DNA of 64,000 bases from Plantago major (GCA_026545765.1 JAIFAC010000266.1:62001-126000); one strand, 5' to 3'; positions 10,183 through 21,405 are shown, numbered from the stretch's first letter. Program-made: numbers and translations. Notes: generated by a model from the sequence alone, not told the origin.

Positions 10183-11240
10183 GAGTGATGCACCGTTCTC
10201 AAACCGAGAACTACGAAATGGAAAAATAACATGATGCTCCACCTTGAAGCCGTAAGTGGCGAGATGATCAAAGTAATAAAGAATGGCCCGATAGTCATTC
10301 AACAACAAGCAAGTCATGGAGGTTTGAGTGGAAGAGATAGAGATCAAGCGAAGGATCTTCACAAGCAGATCGTCGACAAGTGGGAGATCTACTAGTTAAG
10401 TTATTCTGAACCAAAGCCGAGAAATCTGGACATCGGAAGATGCCAAGAGAAATCGTCTGGATGGTCAAGCTCGTAATATCATCATCGGATCGACACGAGC
10501 ACATCTGATGTAAAGCGTAGGTGGTGCAAAGCGGCGAAAGTTACAGCAAGGTGATTGAAGAAATCTGTGCGGGCCAGAAAACCAAGGAAAACAAGTTGAA
10601 GTTCTAAAGTTGAAATTTCAAAATTTCAAACAAGGTCCCCAAACTGGAAGAACTTGATTTCGGGTTTACCACTCTCATGAGTGATATGGCGACGCAGGAA
10701 AGCAGATACTCGGTCGAGAGAAGATTAAGACTATTGTCGAAGTCTTAACCACTGGGAGCATACTAAATTCTTTTATTTTAACGAGGTATGCGAATATCAC
10801 TCCGGTGGAACTTTTCTCTCATCTTGCTACGGTTGATTGAGACAACTCGAGAGAACAAACAAGCGAAAAGTTGCGAGAATGTTGCTCTAGTAACTCGAGG
10901 AACTTGAAAAGAAGAAAAGCAAGGAGGAGGCGAGGATGCTCTTCTTTGCAAAGCAAATGAGCAAATTTGTCGGTCGAGAAATTGAGAGAAGAAAAGAAAA
11001 GCGAAAAAAGCATCTGGCTCGAACTATCACCGATACAAAATATGCAAAGCTCATTGAACAAGCCGACTCCCTAAGAATCATGTCTTGAGGAAGCGAAATT
11101 GGAAGCGATATCTGTTTCTATTATCGAAACAGCCACTTCAAGAAGGATTGTCTGCCTTGACAAACTAAGGGCGGTGACAAGAAAACGGAAGAATCTTGGA
11201 AGAAGCGAGCTTTAAGCGAAGAAAGAAAGAAAATCCAAAT
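10183..11240 (+). pseudogene. gag: gag (capsid/nucleocapsid) relic of the compound element
   Basis: This region aligns with the clearer gag of the right-hand copy (63100-63750 minus). It keeps the UBN2-like stretch near 10595-10850 (words for LKFQNFKQGP, and HLATV after PVELFSHL) and a zinc-knuckle relic CFYYRNSHFKKDC at 11112-11150. The second knuckle cysteine is Tyr. Numerous one- and two-base differences break the frame, so it is annotated as a pseudogene. Gag would package the element RNA in cytoplasmic particles. Confidence 0.75.
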
Positions 11241-12960
11241 TCAATTTGGATGCTCTGAGCGTTGAGGCAGATTCGAAGATGACAATTCGATGACTCAACC
11301 TTACCATCACCGAATTATGTGGAGTTACTCATGATATAATCGACTTGACCTCAAGAAGAATGAAATGTGTGGAGTTGCGAAATTGTGATCGAACATCTCA
11401 ACATAGAAAAGCATCTTATGGTGATGAGTTAACACATACTTCTTGTTATACTTATGAAAGTGATGAAGAGGAAATAAAAATCTAGAAAATCTCGGAAAGA
11501 ACTTGACATCTATGAAAGAGAATTTCTAATGATCCGAGCTAGAGTCGAAAACCTTGAAGAAGAAAGAATTCTCTTGCAAAGGAAAATTCTCAATTAGTTA
11601 AAGTATCGAGAGAAAGGATCTGAAAATGCATTTCTCAAAGCTCGATATCTCTGAGGCGAAAAGTCACATAAAGAAGCAATTTTGAATTAGAAAGAATTAT
11701 GAAGATCTTTTTACGAGAACAAGGAACTCGAGAAGAAAGAATTATCTTTTCAATCTTATGCTAAAGCTAGTGACACTCTTGAGGTACAATCTTACTTAAG
11801 AGATCCTTGGAAAAAGAAAGGACTTGAAATTTGAATACGAAATGATTGGTCTATCACTCTGAATAAGAGTAAGGAGAAGAACATTTGTAAGTACTCGGCA
11901 AAAGGCGGTTCCCATGCAATCTATAACATCGGTGAGAAGACAAAGATTGTTGACAAAGGAAAGGCGATTCGACTAAACCTTTGTGGGAAAAACAAGTCAA
12001 AACAAAAGCTGTTGGCACGTCTACGAAAAGAAACACAACCGAAAAGTGTAAACACCGATCTTTGTGTCTCTCAAAAAGGTAGAATTGCGAGTGGCAAATT
12101 CTCCCATGTCACTTTTTACGGAAAGAAATTGGACCGACGGAGACTAGCAAAGCTGCGAGAAAAGATCTCGAGATAGCTTCAAGTGCTCGAAGCAGTATTG
12201 GCTATAAAGGCATCGGAAAACAACTTGCTCATGAGTACAAGCGGAAGAACGATGGTGAAAGCTAGAATTGCTCAAAGCAATTATCGAAGTGGAAGTTAAA
12301 TCAAGCCCTTTGAAAATCTGAATGCAGGGCTAGAAGAAATCGCAGCAAGGAAGGCTAAGTTCTTTGAAAAGCAAACTCGAAACTGACAGTGTCTGAAAGC
12401 ATCATATCTGACACTAGGAACACACCAAGGAAGAAAATAATTCTTACTAATGATAACATTCATTCAAATAGAATTCCTCCTTACGTTCTGTCGACAAAAG
12501 CATATTTCAAAGAAATTCATACAAAATGGATTCCTCTGGAAGAACTTTTAATTACGGTTCCATCAAAGATATGAGAACCTAATCTCTGTTTCTGTTGTAT
12601 GCGGAATGCTTCTGGACTACTGACACAATGGCTATTTGATAGTGGATCGGAAAGCACATGGCGGAGACAAAGCAAATCTGGTTGATTACAAAGCTTGCAA
12701 CGGGACTAGATATCAGTTCTTTGGAGAATTAAATCCTCTCTGATTTGGCAACATCAAATTAGGGACTTTAACAATCACGGCGTATTACATGTTAAGGATT
12801 TGAAATATAATCTATTTAGCATGAGCGGTTTGCGAGAAGGGTTTTACTATAAAATTCAAAGCTAAATCACGCAAACTAATTGACAATGAATCAAAGCGAG
12901 CATCTTAGTTGGTGGTGAAAGGCGATCTTTATGTTGCCGATTGGGCATCTCCTGTTGAAG
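11241..12960 (+). pseudogene. gag-pol linker and aspartic protease relic
   Basis: The protease active-site motif WLFDSGSEST is at 12632-12660, with FDSG at 12635-12646. A Lys/Glu-rich linker of about 1.4 kb lies before it, as in long-gag copia elements. Downstream text matches the protease C-terminal part of the copy at 48002-48300. No continuous frame survives. Confidence 0.65.
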
Positions 12961-14380
12961 AATGTCTCATGGTGAGTCAATCTGGTCACCTGGAAAACCT
13001 TGGTTATGGCACAAAAGAATGAGTCACTTGAACTTCAAAACTCGAATAGACTTGCGAAAGAGTTAGTGGTTGGCCTTCCCAGAACATCTTCGGAAAGGAA
13101 GGTATACACTTTGTCGGATGGGAAACAATCTAAGATCTCTTTCAAGTCTAAAATCGGACACTCTAGTGTTAGACCAACGCAACTTTTACACATGGATCTT
13201 TTGAATCATCGTAACTAGTTATGCGGGAAAGAAGTATGTGCAGTTGTTGTAGATGACTTCTCAAGATTCACTTGAGTTGTCTTTCTGAAACACAAATATG
13301 ATGCCAGGTTGGAGATACCAAACTTGCTGAAAAAGCTTGAAGTCATGAAAAATGACAAGGTATCTGCAATCAGAACAGACCATGGTCTTGAGTTTGTCGA
13401 CCGATTACATAAAGGAGTTTTGTACTGCAAAGGTATACAACACCAACTTTCCTCTGTAAGAACACCTCGACAAAATGGTGTTGCGAAGGAAAAAGAACCA
13501 TAAAGAAGCTGCAAGGACAATGCTAGCTGACACTGAAATAAGTGAAATTTATTGGGTTGAAGCTGTAAACACAGCCTACACTCAGAACAGATGCTTGATA
13601 AACAAACACCATGACAAGACCCCCTATGAAATCTTGGTTGGTAGACCCCCTAATATCAAACATCTGAGAGTATTTGGTTGTAGATGTTTTGTTACGAACA
13701 ATGGGAAAGATTATACGAGAACATTTCAACCAAAGGCGGATGAAGGTGTTTTATTGGCTATTCCACAAGCAAAAGCCTCTGAGTTTACAACAAAGAACAA
13801 AGAAAATTGAAGAATCAATTCATGTTGTATTCTATGAAGGAAATAAGAAAACACCTCCTATTGATGAACTCTCGAGAAAGGTTCAAGAACTATTCGAGGA
13901 TTCTAAAGAAGAATCCTCGGAAAGGAGAAACATCATTATGGAAAGTGAGGATGACTCTGGCGTGAAAAGCTTGAAAACTAGTAACAACAAGATGACTCAC
14001 ATACATGATGAGGAATTTCCTATAAGTTTTCGAGAAATGGAGCAGTTCTTGAGAACCTTCATCATGAAGAGGTATGAAAATAAGAATCTTTGAAATGCAT
14101 GTTCGAGATATCTCTAACAACGAAAAAGTGTCGAGATATCCATGACATTTCCCATATATGGATATCTCGAATCTTGAAAAGTATCAAATCAAAATCTTAG
14201 TGATTCACATTAGGATCACGTGGATATTGATCCTACTAGCACTAAACCTATGATGAAATGGATCAAAGATCATCCTGCAACGGATGTAATTGGACCGATT
14301 AATCAGGGTGTTAGGACTAGGAGATCAATAGCTGAAAATGCTAACTCTCTCTTTGGATGTTTCATCTCGAATATTGAACT
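12961..14380 (+). pseudogene. Copia integrase relic
   Basis: The pre-integrase zinc-binding segment reads WHKRMSHLNF near 13008-13040. The catalytic core follows: VDDFSRFT near 13250, RTDHGLEF at 13372, and the third acidic region near 13470-13500 (PRQNGVAKEK), where the glutamate frame is disrupted. Further on, MLADTEISEIYWVEAVNTA and the CRCFV segment match the integrase C-terminal side. Frameshifts occur near 13210, 13490 and 13780. The enzyme would insert the cDNA into the host genome. Confidence 0.85.
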
Positions 14381-14389
14381 AAAAATATA

Positions 14390-15330
14390 GAAGAAGCATT
14401 AGGAGACCAAGGCGGATCTACGCAATGCAAGAAGAGTTGGATCAATTTGAGAGAAACAAAGTGAAACTAGTTCCATTTACTGAAGGAAAATGCATGATTG
14501 GAACTAAATGGGTTCGAAACAAGATGAATGAATCTGGTGAAATAACTTGAAACAAAGCAAGATTGGTTGCGAGGATTTACTCGGTGAAGGCTTAGATTTT
14601 GAGTCATATGCACGATTGCAGTTGGATGCAATAAGACTCTTTCTAGCCTTTGACTCATAAAGATTTCAAAGTTTATCAGATGGATGTCAAAAGTGCATTC
14701 TTAAACGGTGAACTTGCAGAAGAAGTTTATGTTGAACAACCACCTGGCTTTGAAGTTTCCTCAGAAAGTAAAATGGTCTATAAACTACAGAAAGCTCTGT
14801 ATGGACTGAAACAGGCTCCAAGAGCATGGTATGACACTTTGGCCAAGTACCTTCTGGAAAGTGGTTTCAAGAAAGGTGAACTTGATAAAATTTTATTTAC
14901 CTTAAATCATGACGGGAAACTACTCTTAGTTCAAGTATATGTTGATGACATCATATTTGGATCTAAGGACAAGCAACTTTGTAATGACTTTGCAAATCTC
15001 ATGAAAAGCAAGTTTGAGATGAGCATGATGGGAGAAATGAATTATTTCCTAGGATTGCAAGTCAAACTCGATGATGGAATATTCATTAGTCGAACAAAGT
15101 ATGCAAAAGATATGCTCACAAAATTCAATCTTATGCCTTGAAAGAATACTAAGATACCTATGAGCATTGGAACCAAAATGACCTATCTTGAATCGGATAA
15201 GAGTGTTGAAGAACATAAGTATAGGAAGCGATGGGTTCACTACTTTACCTCACTGCAAGTACACGATATTCAATATGCCGTTGGAGTATGTGCTAGATTT
15301 GAGACAAATCCAATGCAAACACGCTAACAT
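14390..15330 (+). pseudogene. Copia reverse transcriptase relic
   Basis: One open stretch of 163 codons (14650-15141) covers the palm: [35 protein letters not shown] and the catalytic YVDD at 14938-14949, then MNYFLGLQV. The N-terminal part (14500-14640) is frameshifted; the paralogous copy at 60359-60682 reads through the same region. A stop at 15139 follows KFNLMP. The catalytic aspartates are intact but the whole protein is not. Confidence 0.9.
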
Positions 15331-15399
15331 TGCTATGAAAATATTAAGGTATGTAAAGATGCGATAGATGTAGGATTGTGGTATCCTAAAGAAAGTGGA

Positions 15400-15872
15400 T
15401 TGAGTTTATTTGGGTACTCGAATGATTATCTTTGGATCAACGCTTGATAGGAAAAGCACCTCGGGAACTTGGGTTACAGGTACTAGACTTATCTCATGGT
15501 TTAGCAAGAAGCAAAACTCGATTGCAACTTCTACCACGGAATTTGAATATATTCTTTGGTTGTTGTGCAACACAAATTCTGTGGATACAACAACAACTTA
15601 AAGACTATGGACTTGATGAGAAGAAAACTCCCATTTTCTGTGACAACACAAGTGCTATTGCGATTACACAGAATCCTAAATTTCATGCCAGAAAAAAGCA
15701 CATTGATGTTAGACATCACTTCATCAGAGACCATGTTGAAAAGGGTAATATAGAGATACTCAAGATTGGCACTGAAGACCAACTTGCAGATATCTTCACT
15801 AAGCCACTACAAGAAAGTAGATTCTTAGCCTTAAGACATAGTCTTGGACTAATGGAACTACTAATGAACTGA
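15400..15872 (+). pseudogene. Copia RNase H relic, end of pol
   Basis: Two overlapping frames give STSGTWVTGTRLISWFSKKQ and then IFCDNTSAIAI, KHIDVRHHFIRDHVEKG and QLADIFTKPLQES, the usual copia RNase H order. A frameshift near 15545-15600 separates them. The pol frame stops at 15870-15872. Its counterpart in the right-hand copy is 59308-59757. Confidence 0.9.
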
Positions 15873-15880
15873 AAGAGTTC

Positions 15881-16000
15881 AGGTATCTGGAACGGGCATC
15901 CAGAAAAGAGGTATCTGGAACGGGCATCCAAAGAAGAGGTATCTGGAACGGGCATCTAGAGAAGAGGTATCTGGAACGGGTATCCAGAAAAGAGAAAAGA
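15881..16000 (+). repeat. Tandem repeat after pol, ~29 bp x 4
   Basis: GGTATCTGGAACGGGCATCC recurs at about 15882, 15910, 15939 and 15966, separated by AGAAAAGA-type spacers. It sits directly after the pol stop, in the spacer before the post-pol cassette. Confidence 0.85.
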
Positions 16001-16696
16001 GAAATGCAGGCAGGTATCCGGAAGTCAAAAAAAGCAAAAAAGGCGACTTAAGATCGTGAGGCGGAAACTCGGATATCTGAATCAATGCGCAAATGGAGAA
16101 CACAAAGGAGAATAGTACAACTATCTGCGACTACTCTCTTGAAATTCGCATTATTTCTATCTTGATGAAAAACTTGGAAAATCCTAAGTATAAAATGATT
16201 CGGATGCAAGCGGTGTTCTTGGTCATACAAAGGCGATTCGGATAGCTAATAGCCAAAATTCATTAAATGGGCACAATTACACTTGTTAATTGTGATCATT
16301 CTTGAAAAACAATGGTGACCCTCGATGAAATTAAGCGATTGATATATGCGGTGGAAATTACTTCCACGGTAAATAGTGGTATTGAAATTGACATGGCCAC
16401 TAAGCATTTAATGCGAACTAGCTTTTGCTCACGCACTTGCAAATCACAGATCGTACACAAAATCAATTTTATGTATTTATGCATTGGGATTCAAGCTGCT
16501 ATATATATAGGATTTTGGCATAGGAAATCACTTTTGCCTAATCCAAACTCATCTTGCACAAAAATAGCAAATCCTTCTCTTGATTCTCTGCAAAACCTTC
16601 TACAATCTCTGCAAATCAAGATTAAGTTTTTCGCAAAGAATTACTAAATCAAATCTCTTTCAAACACCAATTTCAAATCCTACACTATATAAAGAG
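16001..16696 (+). other. Spacer between pol and the post-pol cassette
   Basis: Non-coding by eye. The corresponding stretch of the right-hand copy (about 58510-59300 minus) shares scattered words and length. It ends with TATATAAAG three bases before the cassette ATG, too close to be a promoter for that start. Confidence 0.5.
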
Positions 16697-18533
16697 ATGG
16701 CCTCCAAGAACTCTTCAACACGAAATCCGAACCTCTCTTGTGCTGCTGAAAAGCAAGCACGAGTTGGTTATTATAAACAACCGATTGCTAGGAGTTTTAA
16801 TCTTGACCATTGGACTTCAAGTCACAGAATGATTTGGGGTGGTGCCATGGTTGAGAATACCTCTCTGCAATAGAGAACAAACCGACAGAAAATTGATTCT
16901 TGACATGCTTGAAAAGGCACAAATCGAGGGTTTTCTATACGCTTTCGCCAGTGGAATTTCATCACTCGATGTGTTGGAATTTTACAACAACTCAGGATTA
17001 TTTCTGTGTTTAAAACCTTTGAAATAGTATGCAAAACCTCGATCGAGGAAAGGAAATCATACGGACTTAACAACTTTACGTAAGTTGTTTGAGTTTCAAA
17101 ATCTTGGAAAGGATTTTGAAATAAACACCAAGGATGAGGAACTCCTTGAAGGTGTTAAAGAACTTTCTGATGGCGTGTGTGATCTTGAAAATCGGATACA
17201 CCCTGAGTTCAAGCTTAGCGACATCCGAACCGGACATCTGTTGGTTCTTTGGGATATCTTGGCTTGCATTCTTCACGGATGCTTTGATGGTCTACAAGGA
17301 GGTCTTGACCGGATAAGCGAAGCAGTGGATGATGATGTTCTTTGAATCAACAAGACAAAATTTGGAAAACCCTTTTAAGCTGGGAAAATCGCCTTCGAAG
17401 TTTGTGAAGAAGATTCAAGGCTTGAGCCTAAGATTACCAAAGGACTAGCTGAGCGAAGGCCATGGGTTATGGTCGAAGATATGCTACTTGCTGGAAAAGC
17501 TTGGCATTGAGCTCAGAGAGACGGCTGAAATAGCCAACAGTAACCTACTCTACAAATATGAGTATACAAATTTGATGAAAAAGGTTACTGGGTCTCAGAA
17601 AGGTCTTAAGAAGCGAAAGTCTGAAAAGATATCTGAAGAAAAGGTTGCGACCAAGAAGCGAGAACTTGAAAGAAGTCTGGCGGCAAATCGAAGACACCAA
17701 AGAGGTTGTCAATTCTCGGATATCTGCAGGCATTGCCAATGGCGATAAAGGCGGATGAACTCATCAATCTTTGCAAAAGAGTTATCAACTCTTGAACAAG
17801 TAGACTCGAAGAGAAAGTGCTTTCGAAATGTTGCGACTAATGCGAAAGCCTGGCGATGAACTCATAAATCTTGCCAAAAGTGGTGAAAAACACCAAGCCC
17901 TATCTTGAAACGCGGGAATAATGGACCAATCGGTTCCCAATCTTTGATGAGAGCTCGACAATGAAGATGATGAACTAGTCATCTCTCAAGTCCTAGAAAG
18001 AACAAAGAGGGCTAAGGTTCTTGAAGCGATGGCGGTGATAAGGTATCGAAGAAGAACCTACACCACGGTTCTTGAACCTATAGCAAAGGTTGTTGGTGCA
18101 AACACTTCATCGGGAATGTTTCTCTTGCACAACTTCAAAAGCCACGATGAGTGGTATTTTAGTCTTTGGCGGAATCTTGATGAAAATGCCACATCTAAAA
18201 ATCTGGAAGAACATTCTCTTGATCAATCTTACGCTTCCGGACAACCACAACAACCACAGCCACAAGTGGTTGATGAAATGGTAAATGAACTCCATTTGAA
18301 TTACGACAATACTGATATCTTTGAAGAAAATCCTGCAAATGGCGGGTTCCTCAACTCATGAGAGGATCAAGCGAGACATCTACTCGAATGATCAACCGGG
18401 AGGAAGCAAGCGAGTTGCATACTCGGGAAAGGTGTGAAGTACGAAACTTCAAACAAAGAAAGCTGCCTTTGGACAAGATGACCAATGTATAGAAAGGTCA
18501 CAAGTTCGAGAGACCAATCGACTGGCCTTTCGG
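16697..18533 (+). pseudogene. Post-pol cassette, N-terminal part (env-position protein)
   Basis: The ATG at 16697 starts MASKNSSTRNPNLSCAAEKQ. The right-hand copy has a matching ATG at 58509 (minus) followed by SSRNPKFSHAGYEKQ-like coding. Later segments include LDVLEFYNNS (about 16970), KLFEFQNLGKDFEI (17080), VLWDILACILHGCFDGLQGG (17248-17307) and a Gln/Pro-rich run (18235-18270). Frames shift repeatedly, mostly at CG sites that are CAG/CTG in relatives. The layout faintly resembles the putative plant transposon protein families found beside retroelements. Function unknown; no signal peptide or membrane span is evident. Confidence 0.6.
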
Positions 18534-18619
18534 GTAAATGGTGGTTTAACTCTTACCTTGTGAAAAATTTATACTTATAAATCTTGTTACCTCATAAGAA
18601 TTGCTTTATTACATTTGAG
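18534..18619 (+). other. Candidate intron 0 in the post-pol cassette
   Basis: CGG|GTAAATGG opens an AT-rich 86-bp stretch that ends TTTGAG before TTAGAAGCG, where coding resumes. The acceptor is imperfect by eye and support from the second copy is weak. Confidence 0.35.
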
Positions 18620-18712
18620 TTAGAAGCGAAACAAGAGGCGAAGCTTGCCTCAGATACTGAAAAAGAGGTCCCTTCAACCTCAACTCTTGAGAAATCTGAG
18701 CCTGTGCCACAG

Positions 18713-18791
18713 GTAAATGATTCTTAAAGAGAACTAATTTTTCAGTAAAAATGCTAATGTGCTCATTCATGTTAAAAAATATTTCTAACAG
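18713..18791 (+). other. Candidate spliceosomal intron 1 of the cassette
   Basis: CACAG|GTAAATGATTC opens and TTTCTAACAG|GCTCC closes a 79-bp AT-rich stretch with stops. Flanking exons are phase 0 on both sides. The right-hand copy has a 78-bp GTAGCTG...TTCTTAAAG stretch at the same place (54057-54134 minus) with diverged interior. Confidence 0.7.
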
Positions 18792-18893
18792 GCTCCAACT
18801 GAGATGGAAGAAGATAAGGCAGAAATGCCAGAGACAAACCCAGAGACCAACAAGGTTTCTAAAGAACACATCACTGAGCCTTCTAACATGAAG

Positions 18894-18975
18894 GTATATG
18901 ACAATCAAGTGACAAGTATTCTTCATCTTGGGTTATCTTTTATCTCTTCTAATATTCAATACTTTCTACTTACAG
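18894..18975 (+). other. Candidate spliceosomal intron 2 of the cassette
   Basis: ATGAAG|GTATATGAC opens and CTACTTACAG|GCTATT closes 82 bp with a pyrimidine-rich 3' side. Phase 0 is kept: the exon between introns 1 and 2 is exactly 34 codons. Confidence 0.7.
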
Positions 18976-19119
18976 GCTATTTCAGAAGTAGAAATGCAAG
19001 GGGATAAAGTTGCGACTTCCCCTGCATCAATGGAAATTGATGAAGCCCCAATGACATCACTCGAAAGAACACGAAGCGCACAAGTTTAGAAAAATGAATC
19101 TGAGCTTCCTTTTGAGGAA

Positions 19120-19204
19120 GTAAGTAGCCAAATCGAATTCATTAAAAGCATATTTATGCATAGATTCTTTCAAACTATTTCCTAAGTATTGTATTCCTCT
19201 CGAG
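19120..19204 (+). other. Candidate spliceosomal intron 3 of the cassette
   Basis: GAGGAA|GTAAGTAG is a near-consensus donor. The 3' side TTGTATTCCTCTCGAG ends in AG and may originally have been CTGCAG, altered by the CAG-to-CG effect. Coding resumes in phase 0 with FKKERFFENQ. Confidence 0.6.
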
Positions 19205-19783
19205 TTCAAGAAAGAAAGGTTCTTTGAGAACCAGACTTCAAAGTCTCCACCTCACAACAAGATATCTGAGACACCAATTGTCTCAGTGGTTCAAGTATCT
19301 GAGCCTGATGTTCATACTCAGGTAACTCAGAAACTAAACTACACTTCTACTCAGATATCTACAAAAGTTTTGAAACTCACTCAAAACTCTTTCTTCGAGC
19401 TCAACAGATGCAAAGCGTTCCCATTGAAGAAACAAGGACCTACTTCACTTCTTCAAAGCTCACACCACAAAGCATATTCAATGCTTCAAGAAATGGCGAA
19501 GTTAAGGTGCTCGATCTCTACGAAATATTGAGAATCACAGATCAACCAATCGAAAGCACGAGCTCTTGACTTGAGACTTACATCCATGCAATGTTCCCTG
19601 TCGAGCGATTACGATTCGACCTTATTGCATAAGGATTTCTCCACGAAGTGGCGCATAGTTTGATACATGCCTTGAAGGAGATGGTCGACAAGATTACAGA
19701 TTGCATTCAAGCCATCCGATCCTGCACTGCAATTCATACCTTGAACAAGAAGAAGTTAATGGCGAAAGATCACTATCCCGGAG

Positions 19784-20974
19784 GTGATCAATCTTGTATC
19801 TGAATATGATGAGGAGGAAGAAATGAATGAAAATTACTTTGATGAACCTCCCACTGACCATCACCAAAAGGATGATAATGACAAAAAGGATGATGATGAT
19901 GCCCCTGCACCAGGGACCGGAGGAATTTCACAGAGAAACAATGCCTCAGCTGCTGAAAAGCAAACTGAGAAGACTTCACAGAAATCTCCGTCTCCATCTC
20001 CTCAGAAATCTACTCATCCATCTTCTAACCAACACGCAGTTACTACTGAACAAGTAGTTGAGCTTTCTGAAGAAACCAATCAGAAAATATTAAACACTCA
20101 AACCAGATCTGCTCAACTCAGACAACTGTTGGAAGAAGAACAACAGCTCCATCTTCAACTGGAAGACCAGATAGCTAGATCCAGAGATAAGCTAGATCAA
20201 CTACAAGATCAATACTTACAAGAAATGATTGCTTACTCTGAGGTTAAAGAGCTACGGGATGCTGTGCATAATATCACCAAAGAACTCGATACTGAAGAAG
20301 TATCTGAAGTCAAGCATGATGCTAAGGCTGCATCATCTTCAAAAGAAGTACCATCCTCCTCCCAGAAAGGAAAGAAACCAATCTCTGAGATGGTTGCTGG
20401 ACTCGATACAATCGATGAAAATGTCCAAGAGGATGAAGATCACTGGGCTGATTACTCAGATGATGAAGAAGACAAGACTTTGGCAGAACACCGCAATGAA
20501 CATCTAGCGGTTTCACACTTGAAAAGGAAACTGATTGCTCCTGAAATTTTCAGCAAACTGCCAAATGTCCACTCCCATGAATATATGAACAGATACCAAG
20601 CACTGGCTCATCTGAAAAAGGAGATGTCTTCACAGAACAAGGAAGTAATTGCCTTCGTCCCCTCTGAAATGAAAAAGTTCACTGAGCTCGTCACTCAGAG
20701 AACAACTAGCATAGTCATTGCTCAGAAAGATCTGGGAATGATAAGGGACGATGATGCGTCTTTAGCTGAAAAAGCTTTCCAAGAGGCAAGTTACAGTGCT
20801 GGAAAAGCAGATGCCATCCTAGGCCCATTGGCAGAGCTCACTGATAAGGACAATGGACTTATCAAGCAAAATCAGGAGCTCAAAGCCGACCTTCAGAAGT
20901 TGGTCACTGCCTACAATTATTTGCAAGGGCATTTTAACTCTCTCTCAGATTCTTTTATGAGACTGAGTCATTGA
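19784..20974 (+). CDS. Post-pol coiled-coil protein, 396 residues
   Basis: This is the longest intact frame in the window. Residues 1-45 are strongly acidic (EYDEEEEMNE, DDNDKKDDDDA). Residues 50-85 are Ser/Pro/Gln-rich. About 86-180 form a likely coiled coil (LRQLLEEEQQLHLQLEDQI). A Ser-rich linker and second acidic patch (EDEDHWADYSDDEEDK) follow near 220-240, then a helical C-terminal half ending in another coiled coil (350-396). The true N-terminus may lie upstream, because the preceding 250 bp looks like decayed coding. A decayed counterpart is at about 52070-53330 minus. No TM helix is visible, so an envelope role is not supported. Function unknown. Confidence 0.7.
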   Translation: MINLVSEYDEEEEMNENYFDEPPTDHHQKDDNDKKDDDDAPAPGTGGISQRNNASAAEKQTEKTSQKSPSPSPQKSTHPSSNQHAVTTEQVVELSEETNQKILNTQTRSAQLRQLLEEEQQLHLQLEDQIARSRDKLDQLQDQYLQEMIAYSEVKELRDAVHNITKELDTEEVSEVKHDAKAASSSKEVPSSSQKGKKPISEMVAGLDTIDENVQEDEDHWADYSDDEEDKTLAEHRNEHLAVSHLKRKLIAPEIFSKLPNVHSHEYMNRYQALAHLKKEMSSQNKEVIAFVPSEMKKFTELVTQRTTSIVIAQKDLGMIRDDDASLAEKAFQEASYSAGKADAILGPLAELTDKDNGLIKQNQELKADLQKLVTAYNYLQGHFNSLSDSFMRLSH

Positions 20975-21405
20975 CAATGACTAAGGGGGAAAGAGTGTAC
21001 AAATCTGGACCTCAAAGTCAGGGGGAATGGGAAGAAGGAGAAGAAAACAAGAAGAAATCTGGAGCTGGTGTGGCTCAGAGAGGAAGAAGAAACATGAAAA
21101 CTTCCCAGCCACCACTCAGAATCAATGAACCCTCCTCAAGCCAAGCTGCTTTGCAAATAGTAGCTGCTTCCCACAAACCTACTGAAGGAACTACAATGAT
21201 AACAAGGGCCATGGCACAGAAACCTCCAAGGAGTACCAAGGCTCCAAGAAGAAGACAGGTTAAAGGGATTGAGAAGAAGGCCAAATCAAGTCCCTGGGCA
21301 ATGAAGAAGGCTGTAAAACTCTCACAAGATTTAATCTTGATGATGATGAAGAAACTGATGAAGATGAAGCTCCTCTTCACAGAAAAAGGAAAATTGAAAG
21401 CCTAA
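20971..21405 (+). CDS. Post-pol basic protein, 144 residues
   Basis: The start ATGA overlaps the stop of the coiled-coil frame by four bases. The product is Lys/Arg-rich (NKKKSGAGVAQRGRRNMK, PPRSTKAPRRRQVKG) and could bind nucleic acid, but no family is recognised. The right-hand copy begins the same way (MTKGE then Arg/Lys-rich, near 52120 minus). The overlap may reflect a frameshift rather than two proteins. The TAAGGGGGAAAG near 20981 resembles an internal polypurine tract. Confidence 0.45.
   Translation: MTMTKGERVYKSGPQSQGEWEEGEENKKKSGAGVAQRGRRNMKTSQPPLRINEPSSSQAALQIVAASHKPTEGTTMITRAMAQKPPRSTKAPRRRQVKGIEKKAKSSPWAMKKAVKLSQDLILMMMKKLMKMKLLFTEKGKLKA

Larger units (their letters stand above)
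18620..19531 (+). pseudogene. Post-pol cassette, acidic split-exon segment
   Basis: Four exon-like blocks (18620-18712, 18792-18893, 18976-19119, 19205-19531) stay in one phase when three short GT-AG stretches are skipped. They encode Glu/Lys/Ser/Thr-rich protein, with EKSEPVPQ before the first intron and APTEMEEDKAEMPE after it. The right-hand copy has ESEPVIQ and ALTEKKDDVAEKP at the same junction (54056-54135 minus). One in-frame TAG lies at 19087-19089. Function unknown; low complexity suggests a disordered linker. Confidence 0.6.

Noticed and set aside
15881-16000. Regularly spaced repeats considered as a CRISPR array
   Set aside because: Plant retroelement context, contiguous units with near-identical spacers and no cas genes. 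It is a tandem repeat.
16684-16694. TATATAAAG as a promoter for the post-pol cassette
   Set aside because: It lies three bases before the ATG, leaving no room for a transcription start. The copy at 58509 has only a weak equivalent.
19784-20974. Calling the 396-residue frame an envelope glycoprotein
   Set aside because: Position fits, but there is no signal peptide, transmembrane helix or Cys pattern. The protein is acidic and coiled-coil.
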